Source of the DNA: Neostapfia colusana
Taxonomy: Eukaryota; Streptophyta; Magnoliopsida; Poales; Poaceae
DNA: 64,000 nucleotides
Assembly (NCBI GenBank): GCA_030760725.1
Contig: JASWHV010000016.1
Coordinates: 12,949,084-13,013,083 of the forward strand
Direction: 5' to 3'
Part shown: positions 51,494 to 63,690 of the stretch, one piece after another
How positions within the stretch are numbered: the stretch's first letter is position 1
Layout: each line of letters begins with the position of its first letter
Translations under genes and position numbers: made by a program
Notes under the pieces: model-generated
What the model was told of the DNA's origin: nothing
The model's input: only the letters and a program-made list of their open reading frames with translations
The model's database searches: none

Positions 51494-54457
51494 TGTGACA
51501 CCCTCACCTCGGGTGTCAGCATATGTTCATGTTTTATGAAGAAGAAAACATTTTACGGAAAGAAGGAACAGAGACAAGTATCAGAAGGATAGCCAATAAA
51601 GCTCTCCGAGAGCACCAAAGGCAAATTCCATGGCCAACAGACCACGTGGCGGGTTCGGAGCTCATCCCCGAGAAATTTGGGAGAGGTCCGCCGCTAAACT
51701 AGCTACGTGGCAGGCTCGGGGGTCACCTCCGCAATTGGAAAGAGGTTCGACCCTGTGGGACACGTGCTGCCCGCGGAGCTAGCCTCTGCGGAAGAAGCAA
51801 AGGCATTTTTCATAGGACACGTGTCATCCTCGGAGCAAGTCCTCGCGGAAATAAGAGGACCAGTCGCGCGGGATACGTGTCAATCTCGGAGCTCATCTCA
51901 GAGAAGTCCGGATCTATCGAACACGTGTCGCCACCAGAGCTTATCACCGGAAGGTCCGTCGCAGCTAAACACGTGTCCACCTCGGGGCATGTCCCTGAGG
52001 AAAGAAGAAGAGGAAGACCGGTACCAACACGTGGCGTGCGCGGAGCTCACCTCCAAAGAAGAGGGAGGTCTCGAATGATTGACACGCGGCACGACCAGAG
52101 ATCGTCTCTGCGGATGAAGAGATACGAGGCCCGGAGGACACGTGGAGCTTCCGGAGCTCATCATCACGGAGGTAACGAGTCTGGAGCGGTTTTTACGCGT
52201 AAAGATACCAGCACGCAACGAAACCGATCCAAACTCCACAATGTTACCAAAGATAAGACGTCAGGATCCAACAAGATCTGAATAAGACTTTTATTCGGGA
52301 TCCAATTAGATTAGGACTCTTCTCTTCTCGATTATAAATAGAACCCAAAAGCTCTGGCCGAAACCACAAACTTCTCTTTCAACTCCTGAGCCGACGACTT
52401 AGAGCCCTAGCCCTAACTCGCCGAGCAAACCATCGCTGAAGCGCAACAAGGGAGATCATCGGAGAAGAACCAAGCGGTCTGAGGAGGACCCTGAAGACAA
52501 GAAGAGCGTGAGGTAGGACTTCAATACCACCTTAAGACATCATTGTGTTCATCTCTTTGCATCTGTTCTTCGATTCCTTTCGAGCAGAAGCGTTTTCGTG
52601 GGCAGATCACTCGATGATCAGTTTGATCTAAAAGACAAGACTATCGCCACATTCACCTTTAATCCGAACATCTCTGACCATGCAAGCCATGCAAGAATAC
52701 GTACAGATCAATCTAATAAAACTAATCGTAGTATAGCATGCATGTGCATCATCGCATCTAGTTTAAGGATTGCGCATGATATTGATTGCTGTGAATCTTG
52801 TATGCACGTGAATCCTACATAGTAGGACAAACTCAGGAAGCTGTCTACGACGAGCTGCAGCAACAAGGTTTTGAGAATCAAGAACAACCGGAACCGCAAG
52901 AACAAGGCAAGTGCTCCTTGACCATGTTGATCCTATGTTTTGGGTAAAACTATTTTGTTTTGCGAAAAGGTGTGTGTGCTGAGTCAAACATGACGGGAAA
53001 ACCCTTTTATAGGAGTTTACTAGTTTTGATTAAACCATCCTTGTCGCCTGGGAGGTTTATGAGTAGAGTATGGTTTTTGCTTTATGCTTTGCTGGGTCCA
53101 TGGGATTGGGAAGCGAGATGGATGTGTCTAGCTAACTGCACTCGTACTGATAATAAGTAATTGATGAGGTTAATGAACATAGATCGGAGGGAGATCTAGG
53201 CAAGCCTGGGTTTGTGAATGAGGTAGCATGAGATGGTGGTTTTACTTGCCGTAGATCTAAGGACCGGTTCATGCATGCACAAGCCAGGATAACAGTGCCA
53301 CCACAAGGCCAAGTATGGGTGCGGCTTAGCTGAGTAATTAGGTAAGTTGCTAGAGTGTTATGGACTGTGGAAGGCGCGGGGAATGGGAGTTGAGTGAGGA
53401 CTGCCCTGGGAACTGCATGGCACAAGAGGGGGCCCGTGGGTGGAAGAATTGGAGATTCTAGCCTGCCGGTGAAACCTTAGTGAGTCCATACATCTAGTAA
53501 CCCCTTTGTAAAGGCTATTTTGTGATCTCTTGACCATACACCGACGGTTGTGTACTGGTATAATGGAGGTTCTGCAGTCGCCGACGGGTGACGAACTCTG
53601 CAGAGTTACTAAAACTATCATGATAGCCGAGCTTACGGTCATGAGCACCTGGCTAAACTACCATGATTAGATGGGATGGTTACTGGGATGGTTATTGGAA
53701 TGGGTATTGGGAAGGTTATTGGTTATGGTTTGGTTCGGGACTGTTAAGTCCGGGAGATGAGATGGTTGCATGACTGATAAGTCATGACATGAGATTGGTA
53801 TCGGTGCGAGACGAGGTTGTTTTATGAGGTGAAATGGTAGCGAATACGAGGAGGTATTCGTGAGTATGAATAAAAGATTGGTTAATGTTCGGATGGAACA
53901 CGAGAAGTGATGGAGGTATGTTGATAATTTAATACATGTTGGGATTACATTTAAACGTAAGTTGTTATTTTATCATGGTTTTTACAGAACTGCTTTTCTG
54001 CAAATAAGCCTTTATACCTACCTTGTTTATGAGCTGCATATCATGTGTTATTCCCGCACTTGCTGAGTACATCATTGTGCTCAAACTTGCATTATTATTT
54101 CTTCATCAACAGCAAGAGAAGACTACTTTGAAGACCGAGTAGAGCATTATGGCGTGTGATCTATTCTCAACCTTGCCTGTGGAGGGAGTAGAGATGGAGC
54201 CACTTCTGCTTAGTTCTGCTTTCGCATTAGTTTTTGCTTCCGTATTTAAATAAGGACTTCCGCTGCATAGAATTAAGATTTCCGCTGTGAGCATGAGTCT
54301 AAGACTCATGAGGTGTTGTAATAAACTCTGTTATTCGTGTTAATATATAATCTGAATTCAGTTTGTGGAACGTATGTGTATGTGTGATGAACATCCTGGG
54401 CACACATATGCATTAGTTCTTGGTTCCGTGGCTTTCAACCAAATTGAGGGCGTCACA
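51494..54457 (+). repeat. TEK2 3' LTR
   Basis: 2964 bp, colinear with the 5' LTR. The 30-bp size difference is a deletion near 53596 (the 5' LTR has an extra block between GACGAA and ACTCTGC at about 45640-45670). It contains the G-box array (about 51640-52160), TATA 52333-52341, and the two exon-like segments (about 52823-52906 and 54113-54159). Confidence 0.92.
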
Positions 54458-54462
54458 GGACG
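54458..54462. repeat. Target-site duplication of TEK2, right (GGACG)
   Basis: Pairs with 43538-43542. Confidence 0.92.
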
Positions 54463-55072
54463 CCCCTCCCTTCCGTCAGAGGGAGGGCAAGCAGAAGGTC
54501 GACACCCAGGACAACGTCGACCAGCAGATGGAGTTACAGGAGCCCCAGCACTCCCTGAAGACGGTCCATCACCGTGAGGGCTCAAGCTCCAGCGACGACC
54601 AGCGTCGGAAGACGCTCCACGTCATCTACGGAGGGTCCTCGGGCCCCTCGTCCCGGAGCGCAGTCAAGACTCTGCGTCGAGCTGTGGCGTCGGTGGCTCC
54701 TACCCCGTGCGCAACACCGCACCTCAAGTGGGTAGGGACCCCCATCACCTTCGATGCCACCGACTGCCCCAAGAACATGGCTGGGGCCAGGCAGATACCG
54801 CTCCTAGTGGCACCCACCATTGCCAACGTGAAGATGTACCACGTCCTGGTGGATGGTGGGGCCGGCCTCAACCTCATCAGCCGTGCAGCCTTCCAGAAGC
54901 TGCAGGTTTCGATGGCCAAGCTCGCCCCCTCGAGCCCGTTCTCAGGGGTAGGGCCGGGACAAGTCGTCCCATACGGCAACATCAGCCTACCGGTGACCTT
55001 CGGATCACCGGACAACTACCGGACAGAATACATTCTGTTCGACGTGGCAGAGGTCGACCTCCCCTTCAACGC
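54463..55072 (+). pseudogene. Tat-Y gag end and protease start
   Basis: Continues Tat-Y after TEK2: REGKQKVD, SSSSDDQRRKTLHVIYGG, then the protease region with VDGGAGLNLISRAAFQKL (Tat-type DGG active-site context) and YGNISLPVTF, ending EVDLPFNA at 55072, where the next LTR starts. The frame is open across this piece. Reverse transcriptase and the rest of Tat-Y are not in the window. Confidence 0.8.
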
Positions 55073-56156
55073 TGTCGGTACCCACGATATGGGGTACCCC
55101 CCGCGCACAGGGGAAAATGCCTGAGGATCTCGCCCTTCTCCGCAGGGAGAGCTCCGAAGGCGCCACACGTCCAGTGGGGCCGGACCTCCCTCTCCTCAGA
55201 GGAGAGCTACGGGCTCACCACGTGGCCTGCAAAAGCCGGACCTCCCCCCTCCGCGGGGGAGAGGTCCGAAGGCGCCATGTGCCAGCGGGGCCAGACCTCC
55301 CTCTCCTCAGAGGAGGGCTCCGGGCCCGCCACGTGGCCGACAGAAGCCGGACCTCCCCCGCCGCAGGGAGAGGTCCGAAGGCTCCACGTGTCCTCCGGGG
55401 CCGGACCTCCTTCTCCTCAGAGGAGAGCTCCGGGCCCGCCACGTGTTCAGCAGAACAGCGCTGCCTGCCCCTGAGCGGTAGACAGCGGGCATAAAGACGC
55501 AACATACCTTGCCCGTACAAGGTATTCAAGACCCGCGCCTTCCCAAGACGCAGAGACGCGGAGCACGCCTCTGTCAGGTGCCGTTGCACCCAGTCGCATC
55601 ACGGACTGGTGCGCGGTGTCAGAACCTGCCAGCCAATAAACACAGCGACAAGACATCCCCTGCCGCACCCGCCGTCATCAACCACTACGACTAGCATGCG
55701 GCATGGGCAGGGCGGCAAGACGAAGACTCTGAAGCCTTCGCCAGAGACAACTACCGACGTAACTGCGGATATGATAGTCGGCAGGCAATCTCCCCGGGAC
55801 CACCTGTCGGGTCCCGGGCCCCCCTTGTAAGCCACACGAGCCTTGTGCTATAAAAGGCTCGGATAGGCGATGTTAGCAAGGGTTCGCACTCCAGCAACTC
55901 ACACCCTAGGCATAACTCATCCTCAAGCTCAGGACTCCGGTTCTGAGCAACAAGCAATACAGCGAGCACCTCAGCTCACCGTGGACGTAGGGTTTTACGC
56001 TCTGGCGGCCCGAACCATGTAAAACTCGCCGTGTCAAGCTCTTCCCTAACTCATCCCTACGCTTAAGCTCTCCGCAAGCGACTAGCCCCTCCGAAAAAGA
56101 ACCTCCATGGGCTGCCCAGAGCAGGTCGGGGGGAGTGTCGACCACACACTTCAACA
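55073..56156 (+). repeat. Tat-Y2 5' LTR
   Basis: 1084 bp, TGTCGGTACCC...ACTTCAACA, followed by a primer site and its own gag, so it is a 5' LTR of a second element inserted in the Tat-Y protease. Contains G-box units (about 55110-55460) and TATA 55849-55856. The flanking AACGC (55068-55072) may be the left target duplication; its partner would lie outside the window. Confidence 0.85.
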
Positions 56157-56176
56157 TTTGGCCTGCCAGGAAGGGG
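56157..56176 (+). promoter_or_regulatory. Primer-binding site of Tat-Y2 (degenerate)
   Basis: TTTGGCCTGCCAGGAAGGGG, two or three changes from the Tat-Y site. Confidence 0.5.
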
Positions 56177-56244
56177 GCTTTTCCCTTGCGCGATGAGTTT
56201 CTGCCGACGAAGATGACCAAGCATCCTTCAGCGGCAAGCTCTCT

Positions 56245-56264
56245 CCCCCCCCCCCCCCCCCCCC
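56245..56264. repeat. Run of 20 C in Tat-Y2 leader
   Basis: Exactly twenty C, the same length as at 9355-9374. It is absent from the homologous Tat-Y leader. Confidence 0.9.
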
Positions 56265-56280
56265 GTGTTCATGGCGGACC

Positions 56281-58110
56281 GTGACTAGCGGGGAATACGT
56301 GTTGACACACTCAGGACGGAGTGTGTCGGCGCGAGCTAGAAGCCAGCAGCCGACTCCGGCAATGCGGGCTCCAACCAGCGTGAAATCTTCTGCAGCGCTG
56401 AGCGTTCCCCACGGGGATGCGCTAGCTGCAGCAAGAGCGCTACTGCGCAATCCGCCCGCTGGGGACACGCCTCAGGCAGCGACCCAGCAGTGAATTCGCG
56501 AGGTAGACTGCCTCGTCGTCGCTGCCGCAACCCCTGGACTTAGGCGGGGACGACGCTCCGGCCAACCGGCTGTGTCGCTGACGCGCACGCCAACGGTTGA
56601 CGGGCAGACGGCGGATTCCAGCTCCACCAGGCTCCAGTCGATGGACCTGAGGACAGAGCTGGAACGGTGCCACTTGGGCCAGGATGCCCGGGTGTACCTC
56701 GAGCGACGTCGAGAAAGGCATCGCAACCAAGAGGCTGGTGACAGCATGACGTCAGCCTCGACCCAGCCTGAGGCGCAGACATTCGCCACGCGGTATCTGC
56801 CCCAGGCATACGCCACGCAGCATATGCCACAGCCGTATGCCCTGCAAACGGCATCCCCAGTCTATGGCGCAGCCTTGCCCATACCGGGGTACACTGTGCC
56901 AGCGGCGAACCAAGCGTTCGCGGCACTGACGCCTGCAGCAACAGGGGCAGGGTGTGCGGCCCTGGCGCCCCACCTTCGCTTCGCGAGGTGGCCGCGCAAG
57001 TTTCGGCTGCACCTGCCCGAGGACTACGACGGCAGCGTCAACCCGGCGGAGTTTCTTCAGATCTATTCCACCGCCATACTTGCTGCAGGAGGGGATGAGG
57101 CCGTCATGGCCAACTACTTCCCCGTCGCCTTGACCGGCCCAGCCCGGTCTTGGCTCATGAACCTCCCCAGGGGTCCATAACTTCCTGGGGAGAGCTATGC
57201 CAACAGTTCACCGCCAACTTCGGCAGTTCCTACACCCGGCCTGGCACGGAGCTCGACCTCCACGCCATCCAGCAACAACCTGGGGAGTCGCTGCGCTCCT
57301 TCATCCAGCGGTTCTCCCAGGTGCGGAACACCATCCCACACATCCAAAACGCTTCTGTGGTGGTGGCGTTCCGGCAGGGCGTTCGGGACAAGAAGATGCT
57401 CGAGAAGCTCGCGACCAGGGAGGTCTGCGATGTCTCAGAGCTCTTCAGCCTGGCGGACAAGTGCGCCAGAGCAGCCGAAGGGCGGAACTGATACTCACTG
57501 CCAGCCTCCGGGTCAGGAGGGCAGCCAGGATTTGGCGCCGCTTCCTATGGAAGCGACAGAAAGATCAAGAACAGGGGCGGTGGCAAGATGAAACCGCCGG
57601 CCGCGGCCCCCGTTGCCGCAGCAGCGGCACCCAGTGGAGCTCGGGGGCCGCGCCACGACAAAAGGCCGCGACAGTCACCGGCTCCAGACGGGGGCCAGGT
57701 CGAGCTATGCCCCGTGCACGGCGCCAGTTACCATACCGCTGCAGAGTGCTGGGAAATCCAGAAGCTCGCAGAGCGCTTCCGGAAAGGGAAGCAGCTTCTA
57801 ACGGATGCCCCACCCTACCTTCAAAGGGAGGGCAAGCAGAAGGTTGACGCCCCAGACGATGTCGACCACCAGGTGGAGTTCCAGGAGCCTCAGCGCGCCG
57901 TGAAGGCGGTGCGCAATCATGAGAGCTCCAGCTCCAGTGATGACGAGCGCCGGAAGATGCTCTACGTCATCTACGGTGGGTCTGCTGACCCCTCGTCCTG
58001 AAGCGCGGTTAAGACCTTGCGCCGAGCGGTAGCGTCGGTGGCTCCCCTCCCGAGTGCCGCACCGCACCTCAGGTGGATGGGAACCCCCATCAGCTTCGAT
58101 GCCACCGACT
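56281..58110 (+). pseudogene. Tat-Y2 gag to gag/protease linker
   Basis: Starts MTSGEYVLTHSG and is colinear with Tat-Y gag. Lesions: TGA 56491 (Trp in Tat-Y), a one-base deletion near 57170 (between LMNLPRG and ITSWGELC), TGA near 57489 (Trp in Tat-Y) and TGA near 57999 (Arg in Tat-Y). Between lesions it is well conserved: YDGSVNPAEFLQIYSTAILA, GESLRSFIQRFSQVRNTIPH, LCPVHGASYHTAAECWEI (a Cys/His segment), SSSSDDERRKMLYVIYGG. It is cut at 58110 by Z2, just before the protease. Confidence 0.85.
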
Positions 58111-59467
58111 TGTAAGGGCCTCAGTTTTTGACACATATTTGAAGTGTTCATCACCACACCACACACCTCATTTGAGGAAAGTTGATGAACACAAATGAAG
58201 AGCAAGTAACTACCATCAACATGCTCATTAGAGAACAAACTCACATATTGGCAAAGTGGTATTTCCCACATGTGATATAGGTGGGCTGGACATATGAAAA
58301 CTCCTACACATTGCTAAGGATGTCCATGCCAAGTTTCACCCAAATTCAAAACCTTTTTGAGGCCATTTTTGGGTATAGCTAGAAAGAGGGCAGTCTGAAA
58401 CCATATTCAAATTCAAACTGTTTTTATCCCATGAATTCAAAAGTGGGAGGCATATTCTTATTCAGCACATTTTTGTGAGCTCACACACCAAATTTCACTC
58501 CATTTGGAGTTCATCTTGACATGAGCTAAGTGGGGCAAATTCAAACTTCAATTGAATATTAAACTGAACTTGTGCTGAAATTCATTCAAACCAAACCCCA
58601 TTTGAACTCTAACTAATTCAAATGGCTCATGGGTGAATAATTTGAATCACCAGGGGCATTATGGGGCTCACTGTTTACAACAGTGATTAGGAGTAAATTT
58701 CAGAGGTTAAAACCCCGGGTGGGACCCACATGTCATAGAGAGGAGGAGGCAAAACTTGCACACAAAGTCACAGCCTCGGTGGGAAATTCCACCGAGCAGC
58801 TGTCGGCTGTGCCACCGAGCAGACACCGGCGCCACCAGCTGCTTCCCCTCTACGCACGCTGGCGCTCAGGCGGCCTGTTCGCGCCCCCACGCGACCGTCA
58901 CCGCCTCAAAGGGGTGAAGACCGGGTGCCTTCTTATCCCCGTGAGCGACACTGGGTGGCGCCATTCCTTTTCTTCCCGAGCTCTCGGTCGATCGGGAGAA
59001 CACAGCAAACAATCGTGTCCTCGCCTCTCCGAGTTGCCAGGCAACATCCTGAGCTCGAGCACCACCCTCCCAACGCCTGAACCACCGGGTTTCGGCCCCT
59101 GTTCCCGTGATCAACGACAACCGCCACAGTGTAGCTGAAGGACGGCGATCGGTCTCACGTGGGAAGCACACTACAGCCACTTCCACGGCCGAGCAAGGGC
59201 GGAAAAAGGAGCGCACGGACTCCACGCTGCTTCCACCTGAAGCTCAAGCCACGCCGTGAACTCTCGCAGGCAAATTCTCAGTTTTTGCTCCGGCAACCTT
59301 AAACTGAGCTTCCGGTACGGTTTCTTTAAATTCTCGCTCTATGATCTTTCGGAGGTCATAAAATATTGCACATAGACGCTGTACTAGCCGGCGATCAAGT
59401 TCTTTTCTGCACCCGTGGCGTGAAACTGTCTAGGAGTGACGAATTTTGAGCTCGATCGAGGGCGGTC

Positions 59468-59551
59468 ATGGCGGGCACGATCGGTCACACGGTGCCGACC
59501 GACTTGCCTCCATCCCTGAACCCTTTTGACACCTTGACGAGCTTCCTAGAG
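59468..59551 (+). other. Candidate first exon of the Z2 LTR micro-gene
   Basis: 84 bp, starts MAGTIGHTVPT and ends SFLE at a GAG|GTACAC donor-like site. Identical in length to the Z copy at 30680 although several codons differ. Confidence 0.3.
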
Positions 59552-60702
59552 GTACACTGATGCTGTAGGACCGTTTGGTCGAGGTGTTGGCAGGTTAGAA
59601 CCCACGGTTGACGGCGCCGAACCTCAACCGAGGCCGCGGCACGTCGCCGGGCTATTTCCAGTCACCCCCAGCCCGACCTGACACCACCGACATGTTCCTC
59701 GACGTCGACAACCCCCTGGCGGCAAGTTTCAGACCATGGGAGGTCCGGCAGCGGCGAGCCGGCGAGCTCCGGGTCTGCTCCGGCGAGGTCGGCGGCGCGG
59801 GCGCGAGAGAACGACGGGGGGAGACGAAGCCGGCTGGCCCACGTGTCAGCGGCTGAAGAATTTAAATCAGGATCGGGTGTGGCCGGGATCGGCTGTGCTG
59901 GCGCGCAAATACCCTGTGAGTTCCGGTGTGCCGGACACCTCCGCACCCGACACGTGTCCCCACGGGCCCCCGAGAGTTTAAACTTTTCCCCCGATTTTCA
60001 GAATTCTTCCAAACTTCAAATCCGCATAACTTTAGCTAGAAAGCTCCAAATCGAGTGAACCAAATTTTGTTGGATTCAGATATCTGAGCACTTTCCAGCA
60101 AATCAAGTTTGACTTCATGAAAACCCTTATTTCTCCAGAATTAATTCCTCACAATTTAAACTGTTAGGAATTTTAACTGGAGAATCCTTTGGAGGAAAAT
60201 TCTGAAATTTTACTAGCATATTCACCGAAATATCCTTGAACTACCATAAAAATTTCAGACCCATTTGAGCTAATTTGATCCACCTAATGGTGTGATTAGT
60301 GAAACTGTTCCAGAGAAAATAGAAAATGTTCAGAAACATTTTCAGAATTTTCTCTGAAATCGTTTAGCTCATATTTTAGCTAGGAACCTTTAAATTAAGT
60401 GAGAACAACTCCATTAGAACCCTCTGAAAATCTAGTTTTCAGAAAGTCATAGTTTGTTTCATGAAAATCCTTAGAACACCCTAAGAGCCTTCAATTAAGG
60501 TCAAGGACATAATTAATTGTGGAGGGCTCAAATGAGCTTTACTGCAACTAAGACTTGACCAAGTCTCTGTTTAGGTTGTAGCCAAACCACAGAAAAAGTA
60601 TCACAGTCATAGAGTCTGTCTAGTGGGACTTATAAGCTTCACAAGATTAAAAGTAAATACAACTGCATTTAAATTAATACATGTATTGCTTTTATCATAT
60701 AG

Positions 60703-60783
60703 TCGCTAAGGTCGAGGAGGAACCCGAAGTCCTAGACTTCGTTACTCCGGAGGAACAGCTAGCCTACGATCAAGAGCAGCAAG
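60703..60783 (+). other. LTR micro-gene exon A (Z2)
   Basis: 81 bp, reading EEEPEVLDFVTPEEQLAYDQ without a stop. The expected GC donor is GA here, so this copy may not splice. Confidence 0.35.
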
Positions 60784-62193
60784 GAAAGCTCCGGTTTGCA
60801 TTAACCTTTTACAAGTTTATTGTTTTGAGCACATACTTGATTACTTTATTCTTTGCATTAGAGTCTTGTTTGGAAACCCAACTGCATAGCCAAGAAAACC
60901 ATGGGTTGGGTTTAGGATTGCAAACCCTGTTAGCTACTGCAATGCTAAGATAGGGTAGGATTCGGTACAAGTCGAGTAGTTGGAACTACTCGCGAGCAGA
61001 GGCTAGAGGCACTCGACTCGGGTAGAGATAGCACATGATACACATGGCAAGAAAAATGAGACCAAGCGGAGGGTAAGGGCAGCAGGACTTTCGGGCCTCT
61101 GTGCTGTAGCTCCGCTTGTGTCGATTGAGGACCGAGCCGTGTTCGGAACTGTTGAACAAGCTAGAACAGTACCGAAGACCTACCAGATATATGGGAACCG
61201 GGAAACCAATGTAACTCGGGTAGCTGGGTGTTGAGGCATAGCTGGTAGTTCAAAGGGTAGGTTGAGAGCTCGAGGTGTAAATCGGCTGGCGGCACTGAGA
61301 TGCGCGTGCAGAGACCTCTTGCTCGGGACGATTGGACCGGTTCAACATTTGGCTAACGGGCGAAAGGTAGTTGCATACGGCGTCCGTGATGGTTGTTATA
61401 GGCAACATCGAGTACGGGCGTACGTGACGGGTTGCTCGGGTAACCCTGCAGGTGTAAATCGATTATAATCGACGTCCCTCGCGGTCAGTGAGTACCACTT
61501 GTTCACTGTACCGTGACGTAGAAAGAACAGGCTAGTTACATGTTAAAATGTTGCTGATTGAAAGATGGACTTGATTGCTAATGATTTGCTGTAGTTTAGA
61601 GCTAACTAAAGTTCATTTCAACTTTGGGCAAAGTACATGAGAAAAATGCGTTTCTTGTTTGATTGCGGCTCTCTCATGTGCCTTAGCGTAAGGTTCTCCA
61701 CAACCTGTTGCTAAAACTTGAAAGTAAGGTTCTACTAATTAGGCGAGTCCTTGCAAATGATTTTTACCTCATGTAACCCATCAACCCTCATGTAGAAGTT
61801 CCATGTTTAGGAGAGACGGGTCAGTCTTGCTGAGCCTTCGTGCTCACTGCTTGTGTTTGAAGCTTTTGCAGGGTTCTATGAGGAAGGGACTCCCGAAGAG
61901 GATATGTAACCCCAGGAGGGGAATCCCGTCGAGTGGGAGTCGTGCATGCCGCAGAGTTAGTGTGCGTGTGTGCTAGCAAGGACACGTTCAAGGGCTGAAC
62001 GTGTACTTGATGCGTAGTCTACGCCCGTGAGTGTAGACTGGACTTATTTTGATGTAACCATGTCCATAAACCAGTTTATGTAATAAAATTTTGCTTCCGC
62101 TTTGTACCTTTGACGTGTGTTATCCGGTGCTGTGCAACGCAGCACCCCTCAGCGTGATCCTGGCTCGACAAGACCATTGGGGTCGTGTCAGCG

Positions 62194-62205
62194 TGGTATC
62201 AGAGC
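62194..62205 (+). promoter_or_regulatory. Primer-binding site of Z2 (initiator-Met tRNA)
   Basis: TGGTATCAGAGC, three bases after the LTR. Confidence 0.85.
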
Positions 62206-63666
62206 TCGCTTGAGGTTTAACGCACTACAATGGTCATCTTTTTCAAAAATCCAGTGAGGAACGAGTTAGTAGCCTGTATAAGGATGTTATTAGCATATAG
62301 AAAGTGGCATATTAACCTATTTGATTATGTCGGAAAATCATGTATCTCGGGACGTTTATGTCTTGGGCAGTACACGTAAGCACTGTCCACCAGTGCGCAC
62401 AAGCTGAAGGGTGGAGCCCCACGGGTGGCAGATAACCCGACCCCGCTTTGATATCCTCTATGACTCTTCATGTCGTTTGGGGTATTCGAGCAACGTCTGT
62501 CCCTGGCGTGCGTGGTGCAACTTGGGAGACCCCGTCATGTGGTCTGAAACGTGAACACGTAACTCAAGGCGTGTTTGGCTTGAGAACATCCGGGCGAGTG
62601 ATGACGGCCGGTTGTACAAACTGTATGGATACCGGGCTCGGTGTGCAGCCGAGTCTGATGATTATTTGAGTTTCTGCAGGTAGCCTGACCACGAAACGGT
62701 AGACGTGTAGCATCCGTGTGCGAGTGACGTTTAGTGCCACTGAAATAACGAAGCCGGCAAAGTCCGGTATAGGTTTTTCTTCGTGAGGACGTAGTACCGA
62801 CATAATCTGGTGACACATCGACGTCACACCCCAACTAAATGAACAACCTCATTTAAAAATTGAAGGTTTTGATCTAAAGTAGTAAAACTTGATGTAACTC
62901 CTTCCCTTGAACAGGATATTCAAAGTTAACAAGTTTCAACTTATAGGTTGTTAAGGACAGGGTACTCTGGTTTCAGCTGAATTATGGCTGAAGTTGATCA
63001 GAGGTTAGAGGTTGAGTTCTTTCGAGGATGGGGTCATATGATACATTTCTGGAAAGCTTTGGAAGAGCTTTACAAATTTTCTGTTGAGGTCCAGAGGTGT
63101 TTCATCCCTTAACCAGTCGAAAAATGCAGTAGAGTTGAAACTGTCCAGAAAACAGGGCAGAGCAAAGACTCTCTGTAAACTCTCTGTAAATTGAACATAA
63201 CTTACCGAATAAAAATCCAAAAATAGAAAGTGAGGTAGTTCTGGAAAGCCTATGAGATGGGTTACAACTTTGTAACAGAAAGTTTTGTCAGATTAGGAAC
63301 ATAATTAACTGGAATTCTTGGATCAAATCAGTACCTAAAGCAGGGAGGTGCTGTCCAATTTTCTCCAGAAATTCTGTTAACTTTGACATCTCATAACTTT
63401 TGAACAAGGACAAATATTAGGCCAAGGAAATACTTTCTGGAAATCTATTGAAGTTAGGTTTTAACTTTGATGTTGAGCTCCAGAATTAATTTTGCCTTCA
63501 ACATGGCCTAAATCAGGTTGAAATGGAAACTGGTCAGGGCTGTCATGGGAACAGCGGATCAGCAGTCAAATTTGCTTAAAATTTGAACTATGTTTCCAAG
63601 TTTTATGGGTTCAACGACATGTCTTATGTTATAACTCAGAGGTTTACTGTTTAAATAAATATTTGA
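62206..63666 (+). other. Z2 untranslated leader
   Basis: About 1.46 kb with no supported gene. The first 65 bp match the leader fragments in the Z array. A block near 62470-62570 resembles the TEK1 leader. The last ~800 bp are AT-rich and end in TTTTTACAG at 63690, which reads as a 3' splice site. Confidence 0.55.
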
Positions 63667-63690
63667 CATTTCTCAAATATATTTTTACAG

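Larger units (their letters stand above)
43543..54457 (+). mobile_element. TEK2: full-length chromovirus-like Ty3/gypsy element
   Basis: A 10.9-kb element with two LTRs (43543-46536 and 51494-54457), a 5-bp duplication, primer site, gag, protease, reverse transcriptase, RNase H, integrase, a chromodomain-like tail and a polypurine tract, in the canonical gypsy order. The LTRs differ by few substitutions plus one 30-bp deletion, so the insertion is comparatively recent. The coding region has two stops and one frameshift, so it is not autonomous. Confidence 0.95.
58111..62190 (+). repeat. Z2 5' LTR
   Basis: 4080 bp, TGTAAGGGCCTCAG...GGGGTCGTGTCA, diverged from the Z LTR. It carries the 84-bp ATG segment (59468-59551), exon A (60703-60783, open, but donor AG|GAAAGC instead of AG|GCAAGC) and exon B (from 61872, with an early TAA after EEDM). 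AATAAA at 62092-62097. Confidence 0.88.

Noticed and set aside
55073..56156. 3' LTR of Tat-Y
   Set aside because: It interrupts the protease, lacks a polypurine tract on its left, and is followed by a primer site and a second gag, so it is the 5' LTR of another element.
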